Assembly: GCA_900552155.1 (NCBI GenBank)
Contig: URYU01000006.1
Span: forward strand, 1-28,968
Source of the DNA: an uncultured Collinsella sp.
Lineage (GTDB): Bacteria > Actinomycetota > Coriobacteriia > Coriobacteriales > Coriobacteriaceae
Length of the DNA stretch: 28,968 bases
Reading direction: 5' to 3'
Both the position numbers and the translations under genes were made by a program. Positions within the stretch are counted from its first letter, which is position 1, and each line of letters begins with the position of its first letter. Shown here piece after piece: positions 7,701-16,010 of this stretch. Under the pieces are notes generated by a model. That model was not told the origin of the DNA. It was given only the letters and a program-made list of their open reading frames with translations, and ran no database searches.

Positions 7701-7883
7701 ATGTACGAGACCCCAGAAGTAGAGAAGATGGATTCCAAAACCGGCCCCATTCCCGTTGTAGTCAACTTCGCAGCCGTCGTGGATAACGTAGTTGCAGCCG
7801 TCTACGATGCCGTCGTTGCGGCCTACGCATTCTGGTACTCGGCAGATAACGACGGCACCGGGGCAAGTACGGCACAAAACTAG
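7701..7883 (+). CDS. Probable RiPP precursor peptide (60 aa)
   Basis: A 60-residue peptide beginning MYETPEVEKMDSKTGPIP, a polar leader-like part of the kind (YETPEVE) seen on radical-SAM-associated precursors, followed by a valine/alanine-rich stretch of about 30 residues, including VVDNVVAAVYDAVVAAYAFW, and a polar tail ending TAQN. Within the hydrophobic part a seven-to-eight residue unit D-x-VVAA-x-Y is repeated. There are no cysteines, so its chemistry must differ from the five-cysteine peptides at 3260-3545. The ribosome site AAGGAGATG lies just upstream and the gene follows the truncated maturase by 12 bases. If its maturase is dead the product may be unmodified. The peptide function is inferred from context. 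Confidence 0.6.
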   Translation: MYETPEVEKMDSKTGPIPVVVNFAAVVDNVVAAVYDAVVAAYAFWYSADNDGTGASTAQN

Positions 7884-8202
7884 TCGCCAACCCATCGAGC
7901 AATCACCTCGCCTATCGCTGCATGCGATTGACTGCGCAGCCCTAGCCAACGCCCAGAGCGCCTTGAAGAGCTGCTTGTAAAATTCGCTCATTCAACAACG
8001 CGATCTCTTCACCAATCTCGGCCGGCCCGACAGAACTGCACACCAGTCGGACCGGCCAGACCCATAAAACGCTGCGTCCCGTCCACACCACACCTCACGA
8101 AACTCGCACTGCCACCACATGGGCGATTCGCGCCTCGATGTTGCGGCGCGATACTATCACGAATAGTCCCCGTCCAACAAGGCTATCCCTTCCACAGGCG
8201 TT
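7884..8202. other. Intergenic stretch with one strong hairpin
   Basis: No credible gene is seen. The main feature is a hairpin at 8020-8057: arms of 12 bases (left GGCCGGCCCGAC) with one mismatch and a 14-base loop. It has no T-run but is placed where the RiPP transcript should end. The rest shows no recognisable signal. Confidence 0.5.
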
Positions 8203-8978
8203 TCAACTGTCAGTGGTAGCATTAAACTGAACGGTGAAAAATACACTAACACTAACAGCGGAGATGACGACGTCGATGCCCTTCATGCAGCTGAGCACGT
8301 CCATCGTCGGCTTCCATCGGGGCTGTTCCGACTGGGACTCCACCTTGGATTCCAGGTCCTTCTTCTCGTCTACCGCCCGCTTGACGCGCTCCTTATAGCA
8401 GTCGAGGGTCTGCTGGGCCGTGGGGTCGGCCATCTCCGCGGCTTCGATCCAGGCCCAGTGCGCCCTGGTCCACGTCCCGAGCCTCCTTCTCTGGTCGTCT
8501 CCGCCGGGGTGGCACTGCCCATTCCTGGGCAGGTACTTGGAGAGGCGCTGCTTGACGGTAACACGGTAACCTCTCCCGGGCATCGGCGGGGGCCTGGGAG
8601 AGGTCCCTGGCGCCCTCGCACTCGCAGTCGGGGACGTGGACCTCGACGATTTCGTGCAGTGCGAGCTGCTTGGCCGAAAACTCGGCGTCGCGCTTGTCGG
8701 TCTTGCGTCGCTTGTCGGCCGCGGGCCTCTGCATCTTGGAGACCGCGCCGATGACGCAGTCCACGCCGAGGCAGCGCGGCTCCCTGCAGAAGGGAAAGCC
8801 GGTGACGCCGGACTCGTAGACTGCCCCGGGCGACTCGATAGAAAGGATCGAGTCGGCGACGGAGGCGGGGTCGTAGGAGAAGGGGCTTCCCGCCGATCTC
8901 GCCCGTGAACGGATTGAAGGCGCATCCTTTGATGCTGCGGGCGTGCACCTCAAGGCCAATAGAGGCAACATGTGGCAT
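8203..8978 (-). pseudogene. IS110-family transposase remnant, frameshifted
   Basis: Reading on the minus strand from 8978 gives MPHVASIGLEVHARSIKGCAF then, after a frame change, YESGVTGFPFC, GVDCVIGAVSKMQRP and DKRRKTDKRDAEFSAKQLA, then after another change KQRLSKYLPRNGQ, TRAHWAWIEAAEM, WKPTMDVLSCMKGIDVV. This is the order of the N-terminal DEDD (RuvC-like) domain and start of the C-terminal domain of IS110-type transposases. At least two frameshifts are present, the first catalytic aspartate position (GIDVH) reads GLEVH, and the C-terminal serine-containing domain is missing after GIDVVISAV. It is dead. It lies at the border between the AT-richer accessory region and the GC-rich core genes. 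Confidence 0.75.
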
Positions 8979-9162
8979 TGTGAGCCAGTCTCGCATTGTG
9001 GCAACCTGGCTGGCTGCCGGATTTTAATGACGACGACCATTGTCAGCCTTGGCCCACGAATCAAAAGACGATACGAAGCAGGGGCTCACATTGTTCTGCT
9101 CATATCGTCTTTATGGCGCACTACCATTCACCGAAATTCGGCAACTTTTTCATTCTCTATAT

Positions 9163-9181
9163 ACATGTTTAAACAACATGT
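9163..9181. promoter_or_regulatory. Inverted repeat upstream of malQ
   Basis: ACATGTT-TAAAC-AACATGT, two 7-base arms with a 5-base spacer, lies 22 bases before the malQ start and overlaps an AT-rich TATATA that may be the -10 region. Its core TGTTTAAACA is also a palindrome. It could be an operator for sugar-dependent control of malQ and glgP. The repeat is seen; its regulator is unknown. Confidence 0.4.
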
Positions 9182-9202
9182 TCTACAATAGGGACAATAG
9201 AA

Positions 9203-10780
9203 ATGGAAACTCGGGACGAGCCGTCTATCCATCTACGGCGCAGCCCCTTATTCAAAAGGACGGTGAGTGCATCCATGGAGCGTGCAAGCGGTGTTCTGAT
9301 GCCCGTTTCGTCATTGCCCGGACCATACGGAATCGGCGGCTTTGGCTGGAATGCCTACGACTTCGTCGATTTTCTTGCCTCGTGCAAACAACATTACTGG
9401 CAGATTCTGCCCCTTACGACGACCAGCTATGGCGATTCGCCCTATCAGTCGTTCTCGGCCCGCGCAGGCAACCCCAACTTTATCGACTTTGCCGAGCTTA
9501 TCGAGGCAGGGTATCTGGAGCAGCGCGATATCGATGGCGTGTATCTGGGATCCGACCCCAGCAATGTCGACTACGGTGCTATCTTTGGCGGCCGCCGTCA
9601 GATTCTCGACCGAGCCGCCGAGCGCTTTGCTGCCGACAAGCCGGCCGATTTCGATGACTTTATCCAGGCCAACGAGGACTGGCTCATCCCCTACTGTGAG
9701 TTCATGACCGTCAAAGAGGAGTGCGGTCTCAAGGCGTTTTGGGAGTGGCCCGCGGAGCTCCGCACCCGCGGCGAGGCTTCCGCCAAGGTCTGCGCCGACC
9801 ATCCGGCGCGTATGCTCTACCACCAGATGACGCAGTACTTCTTCGATCGCCAGTGGAGCCGCCTCAAGGCCTATGCCAACGAGCGCGACATTCTCATCAT
9901 CGGCGACCTGCCCATCTATGTCTCGCGTGACTCCGTCGAGATGTGGGCGACGCCTGAGCTCTTTAAGATCGACGCCGCCGGCAATCCGGTGAGCGTCGCC
10001 GGCACGCCGCCCGACCAGTTCTCGGCCACCGGCCAGTACTGGGGCAACCCCATCTACGACTGGGACGCCATGGAGTCCGACGGCTTCTCCTGGTGGGAGG
10101 GCCGCATTCGCGCCGCCCTCGACATGTACGACGTCATCCGCCTGGATCACTTCCGCGGCTTCGAGGCCTATTGGGAGGTGCCGTTCTCCTCACCCGATTC
10201 GTCCTACGGTTCGTGGACGCAGGGTCCCGGCCTCAAGTTCTTCAAGACGCTCGAGGAAAAGCTCGGCACGCTGCCCATCATCGCCGAGGACCTGGGCTTC
10301 CTCACCCCCGGCGTCATCGACATGCGCGACAACTCGGGCTTCCCCGGCATGAAGATCCTGCAGTTTGCCTTTGAGGGCACCAACTCGTACTACCTGCCGC
10401 ATAACTACATCGCCAACACCGTCGCCTATGTGGGCACCCACGACAACGAGACGGCGCGCGGTTGGTTTGAGGGAACGGCTACCCCGCGTCAGCGCGAGCA
10501 GGCAGCCCTGTACACCCATCAGCAGGCCGGCGAACCCATGACAGATGCACTCAATCGCACCATCGCCGCCAGCGTGAGCGACACGTGCATCTACACCATG
10601 CAGGATTTGCTCAACTTGGGCAACGAGGCGCGCATCAACACCCCTGCCACGCTGGGCGGCAACTGGACCTGGCGCATGCTCGACGGCGCCATCACCCGCG
10701 AGCTCGAGCACAAGCTCACCGACTGGACCGAGACCTACTTCCGTATCCCGTCGGAAGCCGAAATCGAGCTTCCTCAATAG
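9203..10780 (+). CDS. malQ: 4-alpha-glucanotransferase (amylomaltase, GH77)
   Basis: Cytoplasmic enzyme that transfers alpha-1,4-glucan segments between maltodextrins, releasing glucose, and works with phosphorylase in maltodextrin/glycogen use. The conserved start RASGVLMPVSSLPGPYGIGGFG and the GH77 catalytic regions are present: nucleophile D315 in RLDHFRGFEAYW, acid/base E362 in IIAEDLGFL, and D414 in GTHDNETARGW. The length of 525 residues (501 if ATG at 9275 is used) suits the short bacterial form without the E. coli N-terminal extension. I kept the ATG at 9203 (AGGGA seven bases before it), but homologous sequence only begins at MERASG (9275), so the shorter start is quite possible. glgP follows in the same direction after a hairpin terminator. 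Confidence 0.95.
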   Translation: METRDEPSIHLRRSPLFKRTVSASMERASGVLMPVSSLPGPYGIGGFGWNAYDFVDFLASCKQHYWQILPLTTTSYGDSPYQSFSARAGNPNFIDFAELIEAGYLEQRDIDGVYLGSDPSNVDYGAIFGGRRQILDRAAERFAADKPADFDDFIQANEDWLIPYCEFMTVKEECGLKAFWEWPAELRTRGEASAKVCADHPARMLYHQMTQYFFDRQWSRLKAYANERDILIIGDLPIYVSRDSVEMWATPELFKIDAAGNPVSVAGTPPDQFSATGQYWGNPIYDWDAMESDGFSWWEGRIRAALDMYDVIRLDHFRGFEAYWEVPFSSPDSSYGSWTQGPGLKFFKTLEEKLGTLPIIAEDLGFLTPGVIDMRDNSGFPGMKILQFAFEGTNSYYLPHNYIANTVAYVGTHDNETARGWFEGTATPRQREQAALYTHQQAGEPMTDALNRTIAASVSDTCIYTMQDLLNLGNEARINTPATLGGNWTWRMLDGAITRELEHKLTDWTETYFRIPSEAEIELPQ

Positions 10781-10828
10781 GAGCTACCGCGCCCGACCCC
10801 TCCCCACCGTGCGGACGCGCTTGCTTTT

Positions 10829-10866
10829 CCCGCGCGAGGCCACCCCAATCCCCTCGCGCGGGCTTC
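10829..10866 (+). terminator. Terminator/attenuator between malQ and glgP
   Basis: An 11-bp GC-rich perfect stem (CCCGCGCGAGG and its complement, 10829-10839 and 10852-10862) with a 12-base loop followed by CTTCTT. It can end malQ transcription, with partial read-through to glgP or a separate glgP promoter. Confidence 0.7.
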
Positions 10867-10908
10867 TTATGAATTGCAGACATGAAACAACCCATCACAG
10901 GAGAAAAC

Positions 10909-13176
10909 ATGCCCCAAATTAACCTCATGGAACTCGCCGAGCAGTCTTTTGGCACCTCGCTCGAGCAGCTCGACGACCGTCGCATTTACAAGCTGCTGGT
11001 CAAACTCGTGCAGGAGCGCTCCGCCGCCTGCCCGCTCAACAACGGCAAGAAAAAGCTCTATTACATTTCCGCCGAATTTTTGATCGGCAAGCTGCTCATC
11101 AACAACATGATCGACCTTGGCATCTACGACGAGGTTAAGGACCAGCTCACCGCCGCAGGCCACGACCTCAACAAGATCGAGGAGTTCGAGGTCGAGCCGT
11201 CGCTCGGCAACGGCGGCCTGGGCCGCCTGGCCGCGTGCTTCCTGGATTCCATCGCCACGCTGGGCTTGACCGGCGATGGCGTGGGCCTCAACTATCACTA
11301 CGGTCTGTTCCGTCAGCGCTTTGTCGACAACCAGCAGAAGGCCGTCCCCGACGAGTGGCTCGGTGAGCAGGACATCCTGGTCGACGATGACCGCTCCTAC
11401 ACCGTCGAGTTCGGCGATTTTGCCGTTACCTCCAAGCTCGTCAACATCGATGTGCCCGGTTACGGCCAGCCCAACAAGAACCGCCTGCGCCTGTTCGACC
11501 TGGCGAGCGTCGACGACGGCCTGGTCCCCGGCAGCTCCATCGACTTCGACAAGACCGAGATCGCCAAGAACCTCACCTTGTTCCTCTACCCCGACGATTC
11601 CGACGAGCAGGGCCGCCTACTTCGCATCTACCAGGAATACTTCATGGTAAGCAACGCCGCCCAGCTCCTGATCGACGAGGCCGTCGAGCGCGGCAGCAAC
11701 TTGCACGACCTGGCCGACTACGCCGTAGTCCAGATCAATGACACGCACCCCACCATGGTCATCCCCGAGCTCATTCGCTTGCTCACCACCAAGCACGACA
11801 TCGAGTTTGACGAGGCCGTGACCATCGTGCGCTCCATGGTCGCCTACACTAACCACACGATTCTTGCCGAGGCGCTCGAGAAGTGGCCGCTCACCAGCCT
11901 GCAGAAGGTCTCCCCTGCCATCGCCGACATTATCGTCAAGCTCGACGAGGTCGCCAAGGCCGAGCACGACGACCCGCGTGTCGCCATCATCGACGAGTAC
12001 GACACCGTCCACATGGCCCACATGGACATCCACTTTGGCTTCTCCATCAACGGCGTCGCCGCACTCCACACCAAGATCCTGGAGGACACCGAGCTTCATC
12101 CGTTCTACGAGATCTACCCCGAGAAGTTCTCCAACAAGACCAACGGCATCACCTTCCGCCGCTGGATCCAGGGAGCCAACCCCGCGCTCGCCAACCTGCT
12201 CGACGATGTGATAGGCACCGACTGGCGCAGCACCGGCGATCTGAGCAAACTCGCCAAGTTCGCCGACGACAAAGATGTTCTTGAGCGCCTGGCTGCCACC
12301 AAGACCGAGGCCAAGACCATCATGCGCCAGTTCATGGCGCTCGAGCAGGGTGTGACCATTCCCTCCAACGCCATCATCGATGTTCAGGTCAAGCGTATCC
12401 ACGAGTACAAGCGCCAGCAGATGCTCGCGCTCTACATCATCTGGAAGTATCTCGACATCAAAAACGGCAATAAGCCTAAGCACCCCGTCACCATCATCTT
12501 TGGCGGCAAGGCAGCGCCTGCCTATACCATCGCTCAGGACATCATCCACCTAATCCTGACGCTGTCCCAGTGGATAGCCAACGACCCCGACGTGGCCCCC
12601 TACCTGCAGGTCGTCATGATCGAGAACTACAACGTCACCGCCGCCGAGCGCGTAATCCCCGCCGCCGACATCTCCGAGCAGATCAGTCTGGCCTCCAAGG
12701 AGGCGAGCGGCACTTCCAACATGAAGTTCATGCTCAACGGCGCCCTGACCCTGTGCACGCTCGACGGTGCCAACGTGGAGATTGCTGAGCTCGTGGGCGA
12801 CGAGAACATCTATACCTTTGGCGCCTCGTCCAAACAGGTCGAGCAGCTCTACGCCGACGGCACCTACAACGCCGGCGCGCTCTACCGCAAGCCCGGCATC
12901 AAACTGCTGGTGGACTTCATCACCACCCCCGCCTTTATGGCGACCGGCAACGCGGAGCGCCTGCAGCGTCTGCACGACGACATCAAGGGCAAGGACTGGT
13001 TTATGGCCCTGCTCGACATTGAGGAGTACATCCAGACCAAGGAGCGCGTGCTGGCCGACTACGAGGACCAGGATGCCTGGATGCGCAAGGCGCTGATCAA
13101 CATCGCCAACGCCGGCACCTTCTCGTCCGACCGTACGATCTCCCAGTACAACGACGAGATTTGGCACCTGGACTAA
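10909..13176 (+). CDS. glgP: Glycogen/maltodextrin phosphorylase (GT35)
   Basis: Cleaves terminal alpha-1,4-glucose from glycogen or maltodextrin with phosphate to give glucose 1-phosphate, using pyridoxal phosphate. The sequence shows the glucan phosphorylase landmarks: YYISAEFLIGKLL near residue 40, EPSLGNGGLGRLAACFLDS, the HEYKRQQ region, and EASGTSNMKFMLNGALT with the pyridoxal lysine at K606. The second serine of SGTSNMK replaces the usual glycine, a conservative change. The length is 755 residues, slightly shorter than E. coli enzymes of about 800. I chose ATG 10909 because AGGAG lies five bases upstream; an ATG nine codons earlier has no ribosome site. It follows malQ, and together they convert maltodextrins to glucose and glucose 1-phosphate. 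A strong terminator follows. Confidence 0.96.
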   Translation: MPQINLMELAEQSFGTSLEQLDDRRIYKLLVKLVQERSAACPLNNGKKKLYYISAEFLIGKLLINNMIDLGIYDEVKDQLTAAGHDLNKIEEFEVEPSLGNGGLGRLAACFLDSIATLGLTGDGVGLNYHYGLFRQRFVDNQQKAVPDEWLGEQDILVDDDRSYTVEFGDFAVTSKLVNIDVPGYGQPNKNRLRLFDLASVDDGLVPGSSIDFDKTEIAKNLTLFLYPDDSDEQGRLLRIYQEYFMVSNAAQLLIDEAVERGSNLHDLADYAVVQINDTHPTMVIPELIRLLTTKHDIEFDEAVTIVRSMVAYTNHTILAEALEKWPLTSLQKVSPAIADIIVKLDEVAKAEHDDPRVAIIDEYDTVHMAHMDIHFGFSINGVAALHTKILEDTELHPFYEIYPEKFSNKTNGITFRRWIQGANPALANLLDDVIGTDWRSTGDLSKLAKFADDKDVLERLAATKTEAKTIMRQFMALEQGVTIPSNAIIDVQVKRIHEYKRQQMLALYIIWKYLDIKNGNKPKHPVTIIFGGKAAPAYTIAQDIIHLILTLSQWIANDPDVAPYLQVVMIENYNVTAAERVIPAADISEQISLASKEASGTSNMKFMLNGALTLCTLDGANVEIAELVGDENIYTFGASSKQVEQLYADGTYNAGALYRKPGIKLLVDFITTPAFMATGNAERLQRLHDDIKGKDWFMALLDIEEYIQTKERVLADYEDQDAWMRKALINIANAGTFSSDRTISQYNDEIWHLD

Positions 13177-13204
13177 CCCATTCCCCTTACCATCCTCTTG
13201 AGGA

Positions 13205-13236
13205 ACGGAGTCGTGGCAACACGGCTCCGTTTTTTG
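13205..13236 (+). terminator. glgP terminator
   Basis: Eleven-base stem (ACGGAGTCGTG against CACGGCTCCGT, one G-U pair) with loop GCAA followed by T6. A standard intrinsic terminator for glgP. Confidence 0.9.
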
Positions 13237-13276
13237 TGCCCGTGCGTTGCCCCTGTGAGCCGCCTCGACCAAATCG

Positions 13277-13492
13277 TCTCAATCTGTAACACCCACTCGG
13301 CTAAAACGGTCCTACCTGTTACAGATCAAGACAAACGGCAACCGTCCGTCCGAACATCTCAATCTGTAACAACAACTCGGCAAAATCTGTCCCTCGTGTT
13401 ACAGATTTAGACAAACAGGACCCAGCCCACCGGTGTATCTCGATCTGTAACACCCAGCCGCCCAAATCGGATCTAGATGTTACAGATCGAGA
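13277..13492. repeat. Array of three 55-bp palindromic units
   Basis: Three units at 13277-13331, 13357-13411 and 13438-13492, spaced 80 and 81 bases apart. Each begins TCTC(A/G)ATCTGTAACA and ends with the inverted form TGTTACAGAT...AGA, with 15-base arms around a 25-base centre that differs between units but keeps partial similarity. The 25-26 base intervals are also partly alike (CAAAC(G/A)G...). The 10-mer ATCTGTAACA thus occurs six times in alternating orientation. It lies between the convergent ends of glgP and the tRNA. It is not a CRISPR array because repeats alternate and spacing is unequal. Confidence 0.85.
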
Positions 13493-13540
13493 TTTTGTTT
13501 GAGAGGCCGAAAATTGGACCGAAAACACGGTCCCGGAATA

Positions 13541-13570
13541 ACAAAAAAGCTCGTCGGCTAGACCGACGAG
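13541..13570 (-). terminator. Terminator of the initiator tRNA
   Basis: Perfect 10-bp stem (AGCTCGTCGG and complement) with a 5-base loop, followed on the minus strand by T6, 12 bases after the tRNA 3' end. Confidence 0.92.
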
Positions 13571-13581
13571 CTGCAAGTTCT

Positions 13582-13658
13582 TGGTCGCGGGGGCAGGATT
13601 TGAACCTACGACCTCCGGGTTATGAGCCCGGCGAGCTACCAGACTGCTCCACCCCGCA
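13582..13658 (-). tRNA. Initiator tRNA-fMet (CAT anticodon)
   Basis: A 77-base tRNA with encoded CCA. The anticodon arm reads CCGGG-CTCATAA-CCCGG, so the anticodon is CAT and the stem carries the three consecutive G-C pairs (29-31/39-41) that mark initiators. The D arm GGAGCAGTCTGGTAGCTC and T arm GGTTCAAATCC are normal. The first base pair is U1-G72, that is, not Watson-Crick, as required for formylation of initiators (C-A in E. coli). It is transcribed opposite to coaX and followed by a strong terminator. Confidence 0.95.
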
Positions 13659-13854
13659 ATGTCTGGGCGCCTCATGTGCGCAAGAAAGAATATTACGTGG
13701 GAGTTCGGTAAACGGCAAGGAAAATCTCGTAGAGCATAATTCCTTCATATTTAAACCCCTCAGTCCATATCACCATAAACGAATCGCAGCCGAGCGCCGT
13801 CGACGGCACGTATACAATGGTGCGCGTCCTTTTACGCCGACACCGGGAGTAGAC

Positions 13855-14628
13855 ATGCTGCTCGCTATCGATATGGGAAACACGCAGACGGCCATGGGCC
13901 TGTTTGACGGAGACGAGCTGGTGCAGTCGTGGCGCATGCCCACCGACCGCTCCTATACCGCCGACGAGATCCACGTGCGCCTGATGGGTTTCTTTAAGAT
14001 GTACGGCCTTTCGCTCGACGCGGTCGACGCGATCGCCTTTGCCGGCGTGGTGCCGCAGCTCTCGCGCGAATGGCACGCTGTGGCCGACCGCATTGCCGCG
14101 GACGCCATCGTCATTGGGCCACAGACGGCCGCCGTGACCAAGCTGCGTGCGGCGCGTCCCCAGGCCGTAGGTGCCGACCGCGTCGCCAACGCCGTTGCGG
14201 CAGAGACCTTCTACGGTGCACCGGCAATCGTGGTGGACTTTGGCACCGCGACCAATATCGACGTCATCGATAAGGACGGTTATTACATTGGCGGAGCGAT
14301 CGCGCCGGGCATCCGCATCTCCATGGACGCGCTTGCCGCCCGTGCCGCCAAGCTCGCCAGCGTGCCGCTCGAGGCGCCCGAGCACGCCATCGGCCGCGAT
14401 ACCGAGGAATGCATCACGGTCGGCGCCGTGGTAGGCGCCGCCGCCATGGCCGAGGGCTTGGTCGCGCGCATGAAGCGCGAGCTGGGCCGCGAGGATGCCA
14501 CCGTTATCGCCACGGGCGGTCTCGCCGGCATCGTCGCCGATTCGACCGATGCCTTCGACGTGGTCGATGGACAGCTCACCATCAAGGGCATCTGCGAAAT
14601 CTACCGCCGCATGCAGGAGATGGGATAG
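13855..14628 (+). CDS. coaX: Type III pantothenate kinase
   Basis: Catalyses the first step of coenzyme A synthesis, phosphorylating pantothenate with ATP. The 257-residue protein has the CoaX pattern: N-terminal phosphate motif AIDMGNTQTAMGLF (D6), GADRVANAVAAETFYG in the middle (pantothenate site), VVDFGTATNIDVID and the GGAIAPGI turn, and a C-terminal IATGGLAG. This is the acetate-kinase-superfamily type that needs a monovalent cation and is not feedback-inhibited by CoA. GGGAG lies six bases upstream of ATG 13855, which fixes the start although the frame is open further upstream. TATACAAT at 13811 is a possible -10. The gene is alone between the tRNA (opposite strand) and the repeat-flanked ATPase. 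Confidence 0.95.
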   Translation: MLLAIDMGNTQTAMGLFDGDELVQSWRMPTDRSYTADEIHVRLMGFFKMYGLSLDAVDAIAFAGVVPQLSREWHAVADRIAADAIVIGPQTAAVTKLRAARPQAVGADRVANAVAAETFYGAPAIVVDFGTATNIDVIDKDGYYIGGAIAPGIRISMDALAARAAKLASVPLEAPEHAIGRDTEECITVGAVVGAAAMAEGLVARMKRELGREDATVIATGGLAGIVADSTDAFDVVDGQLTIKGICEIYRRMQEMG

Positions 14629-14683
14629 GGCGGGGGCTTAAGTCGAGCACGAGCACGAGCGGCGAACTAGGCAACGCATCAGT

Positions 14684-14726
14684 CCTATTCCTCAAAATCG
14701 AAAATTTTTCAGTTTTGAGGAATAGG
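14684..14726. repeat. Palindromic repeat, copy 1 (after ATPase gene)
   Basis: Inverted repeat with 14-base arms (CCTATTCCTCAAAA) around TCGAAAATTTTTCAG. It lies eight bases past the ATPase stop. The same sequence with one central difference recurs at 15956-15996 in the same orientation. Confidence 0.85.
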
Positions 14727-14733
14727 CTTTCTG

Positions 14734-15929
14734 CTACGCCTCACCGCACAGCCACCTCGCCAGGTCCACGATCAGCACTCCGTCACGATCCGTGGCCTCG
14801 TGATGCGTGCGGGCAAGAATCATCTTGGGATACGCATCGCCAATGCTCAGCAGTAGCGAAATCTCGCGTTCAAATGTCTTATCCGAGCTGATGTCGTCGC
14901 TCACCTGAATGTAGAGTTTCTCGCTCCGCTTGATTGCTACAAAGTCATTTTCTTTTTATAGAGCACGCCGACGTATACCTCGTATCCGCGACGCAGCAGC
15001 TCGATTGCCACTATGTTCTCGTATACGCGTCCCCAATCCATATCACGTGTACCAAGAAGCGCATATTTAACCGCATGGTCCGCCAGATAGTACTTCTCAC
15101 CGCTCTTAAGGTATTTTTTGCCGCGAATGTCGTACCGACGCACTTTATAGAAGGCAAACGCATCGCACAGGTACCCCATGCACGTACCGACCGTCTTGTT
15201 CGTAATCTTTAGCCCATCCGCATTTAATGCATCAGTAATGTTGCGTGCCGACGTAATGTTGGAAACGTTGTCCATCATGTAATCGGCAATGCGTAGCAGC
15301 GCCGATTCGTTTCTCACGTTATGCCGTTGCACGATATCTCTCACAATGAGCGTCTTAAAGACGTTGGAGAGATATTGATAGCGCTGCTCCTGCAGTGGAT
15401 AAGGGTAAGAGCCGGACATACCGCCGGTTCTCGCGTACTCATCGAAGTCGCGGTCGACCTCGCCCCCATCGCCATAGGAGCGATACTCCTCAAACGAGAA
15501 TGGGAAAACCTCGATCTCGAACGTGCGCCCCGTAAAGAGCGTCGACAGATCGCTCGACAGCAAAAAGGCGTTCGATCCGGTAATGAAAATGTCGTACTGC
15601 TCGGATGCATGGAGGCTGTTGATCGCGCGTTCAAAGCCGTCGCACATCTGAACTTCATCGATAAGCAGAAAGTTTTGTTAGCCGGACACTCGATGATTTT
15701 TTACATAGGCGAGCAACGCGTGATACTCGAGCAGGTTCTCGAACTCATCGAGGTTGTAGTTGATATGGATGACATTCGAATTGGACAGATTTGCCTCCAC
15801 GTAATCACGGAGGGCCTCGAGCAATTTTGACTTACCACTACGGCGAATGCCCGTGATGACCTTGATGTCCGGCACGCCAATAAGGCTCGTCAACGTGTCC
15901 ATATATGACGTTCTATTGATGAGTTTCAT
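14734..15929 (-). pseudogene. AAA ATPase with DUF4143 domain, disrupted
   Basis: Reading from ATG 15929 gives MKLINRTSYMDTLTSLIG then IKVITGIRRSGKSKLLE, the Walker A of the DUF4143-associated ATPases, and later LLIDEVQMCDG (Walker B) and FITGSNAFLLSSDL (sensor). A premature TAA lies in frame at 15678-15680, just before QNFLLIDEVQ. The DUF4143 part (FEIEVFPFSFEEY, GGMSGSYPYPL, YENIVAIELLRRGYEVYVG) continues to a lost A in an A-run near 14950, after which the other frame gives NDFVAIKRSEKLYIQV and ends DLARWLCGEA at 14734. Restored length is about 398 residues, normal for the family. Family function is poorly known. The gene starts 26 bases from one palindrome copy and ends eight bases from the other. 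Confidence 0.85.
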
Positions 15930-15955
15930 TGGCGCCTCCCTGCGGTCTTTTATCG

Positions 15956-15996
15956 CTATTCCTCAAAAACGAAAATTTTTCAGTTTTGAGGAATAG
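15956..15996. repeat. Palindromic repeat, copy 2 (before ATPase gene)
   Basis: Inverted repeat with 13-base arms (CTATTCCTCAAAA) around ACGAAAATTTTTCAG. It matches copy 1 (14684-14726) at all but one central position and the outermost base, and lies 26 bases upstream of the ATPase start codon, where a promoter would be expected. Confidence 0.85.
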
Positions 15997-16010
15997 GGTC
16001 GAGATGTCGC

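Noticed and set aside
9311..10150. Long open frames opposite malQ, glgP, glmU and prs
   Set aside because: They are antisense shadows of GC-rich codon use, with repetitive valine/aspartate/glycine-rich sequence and no ribosome sites.
13277..13492. CRISPR array
   Set aside because: Repeats alternate in orientation, the units are palindromic with only three copies, and no cas genes are in the window.
15321..15830. Plus-strand frame opposite the ATPase
   Set aside because: It is a shadow of the DUF4143 ATPase, whose motifs are clear on the minus strand.
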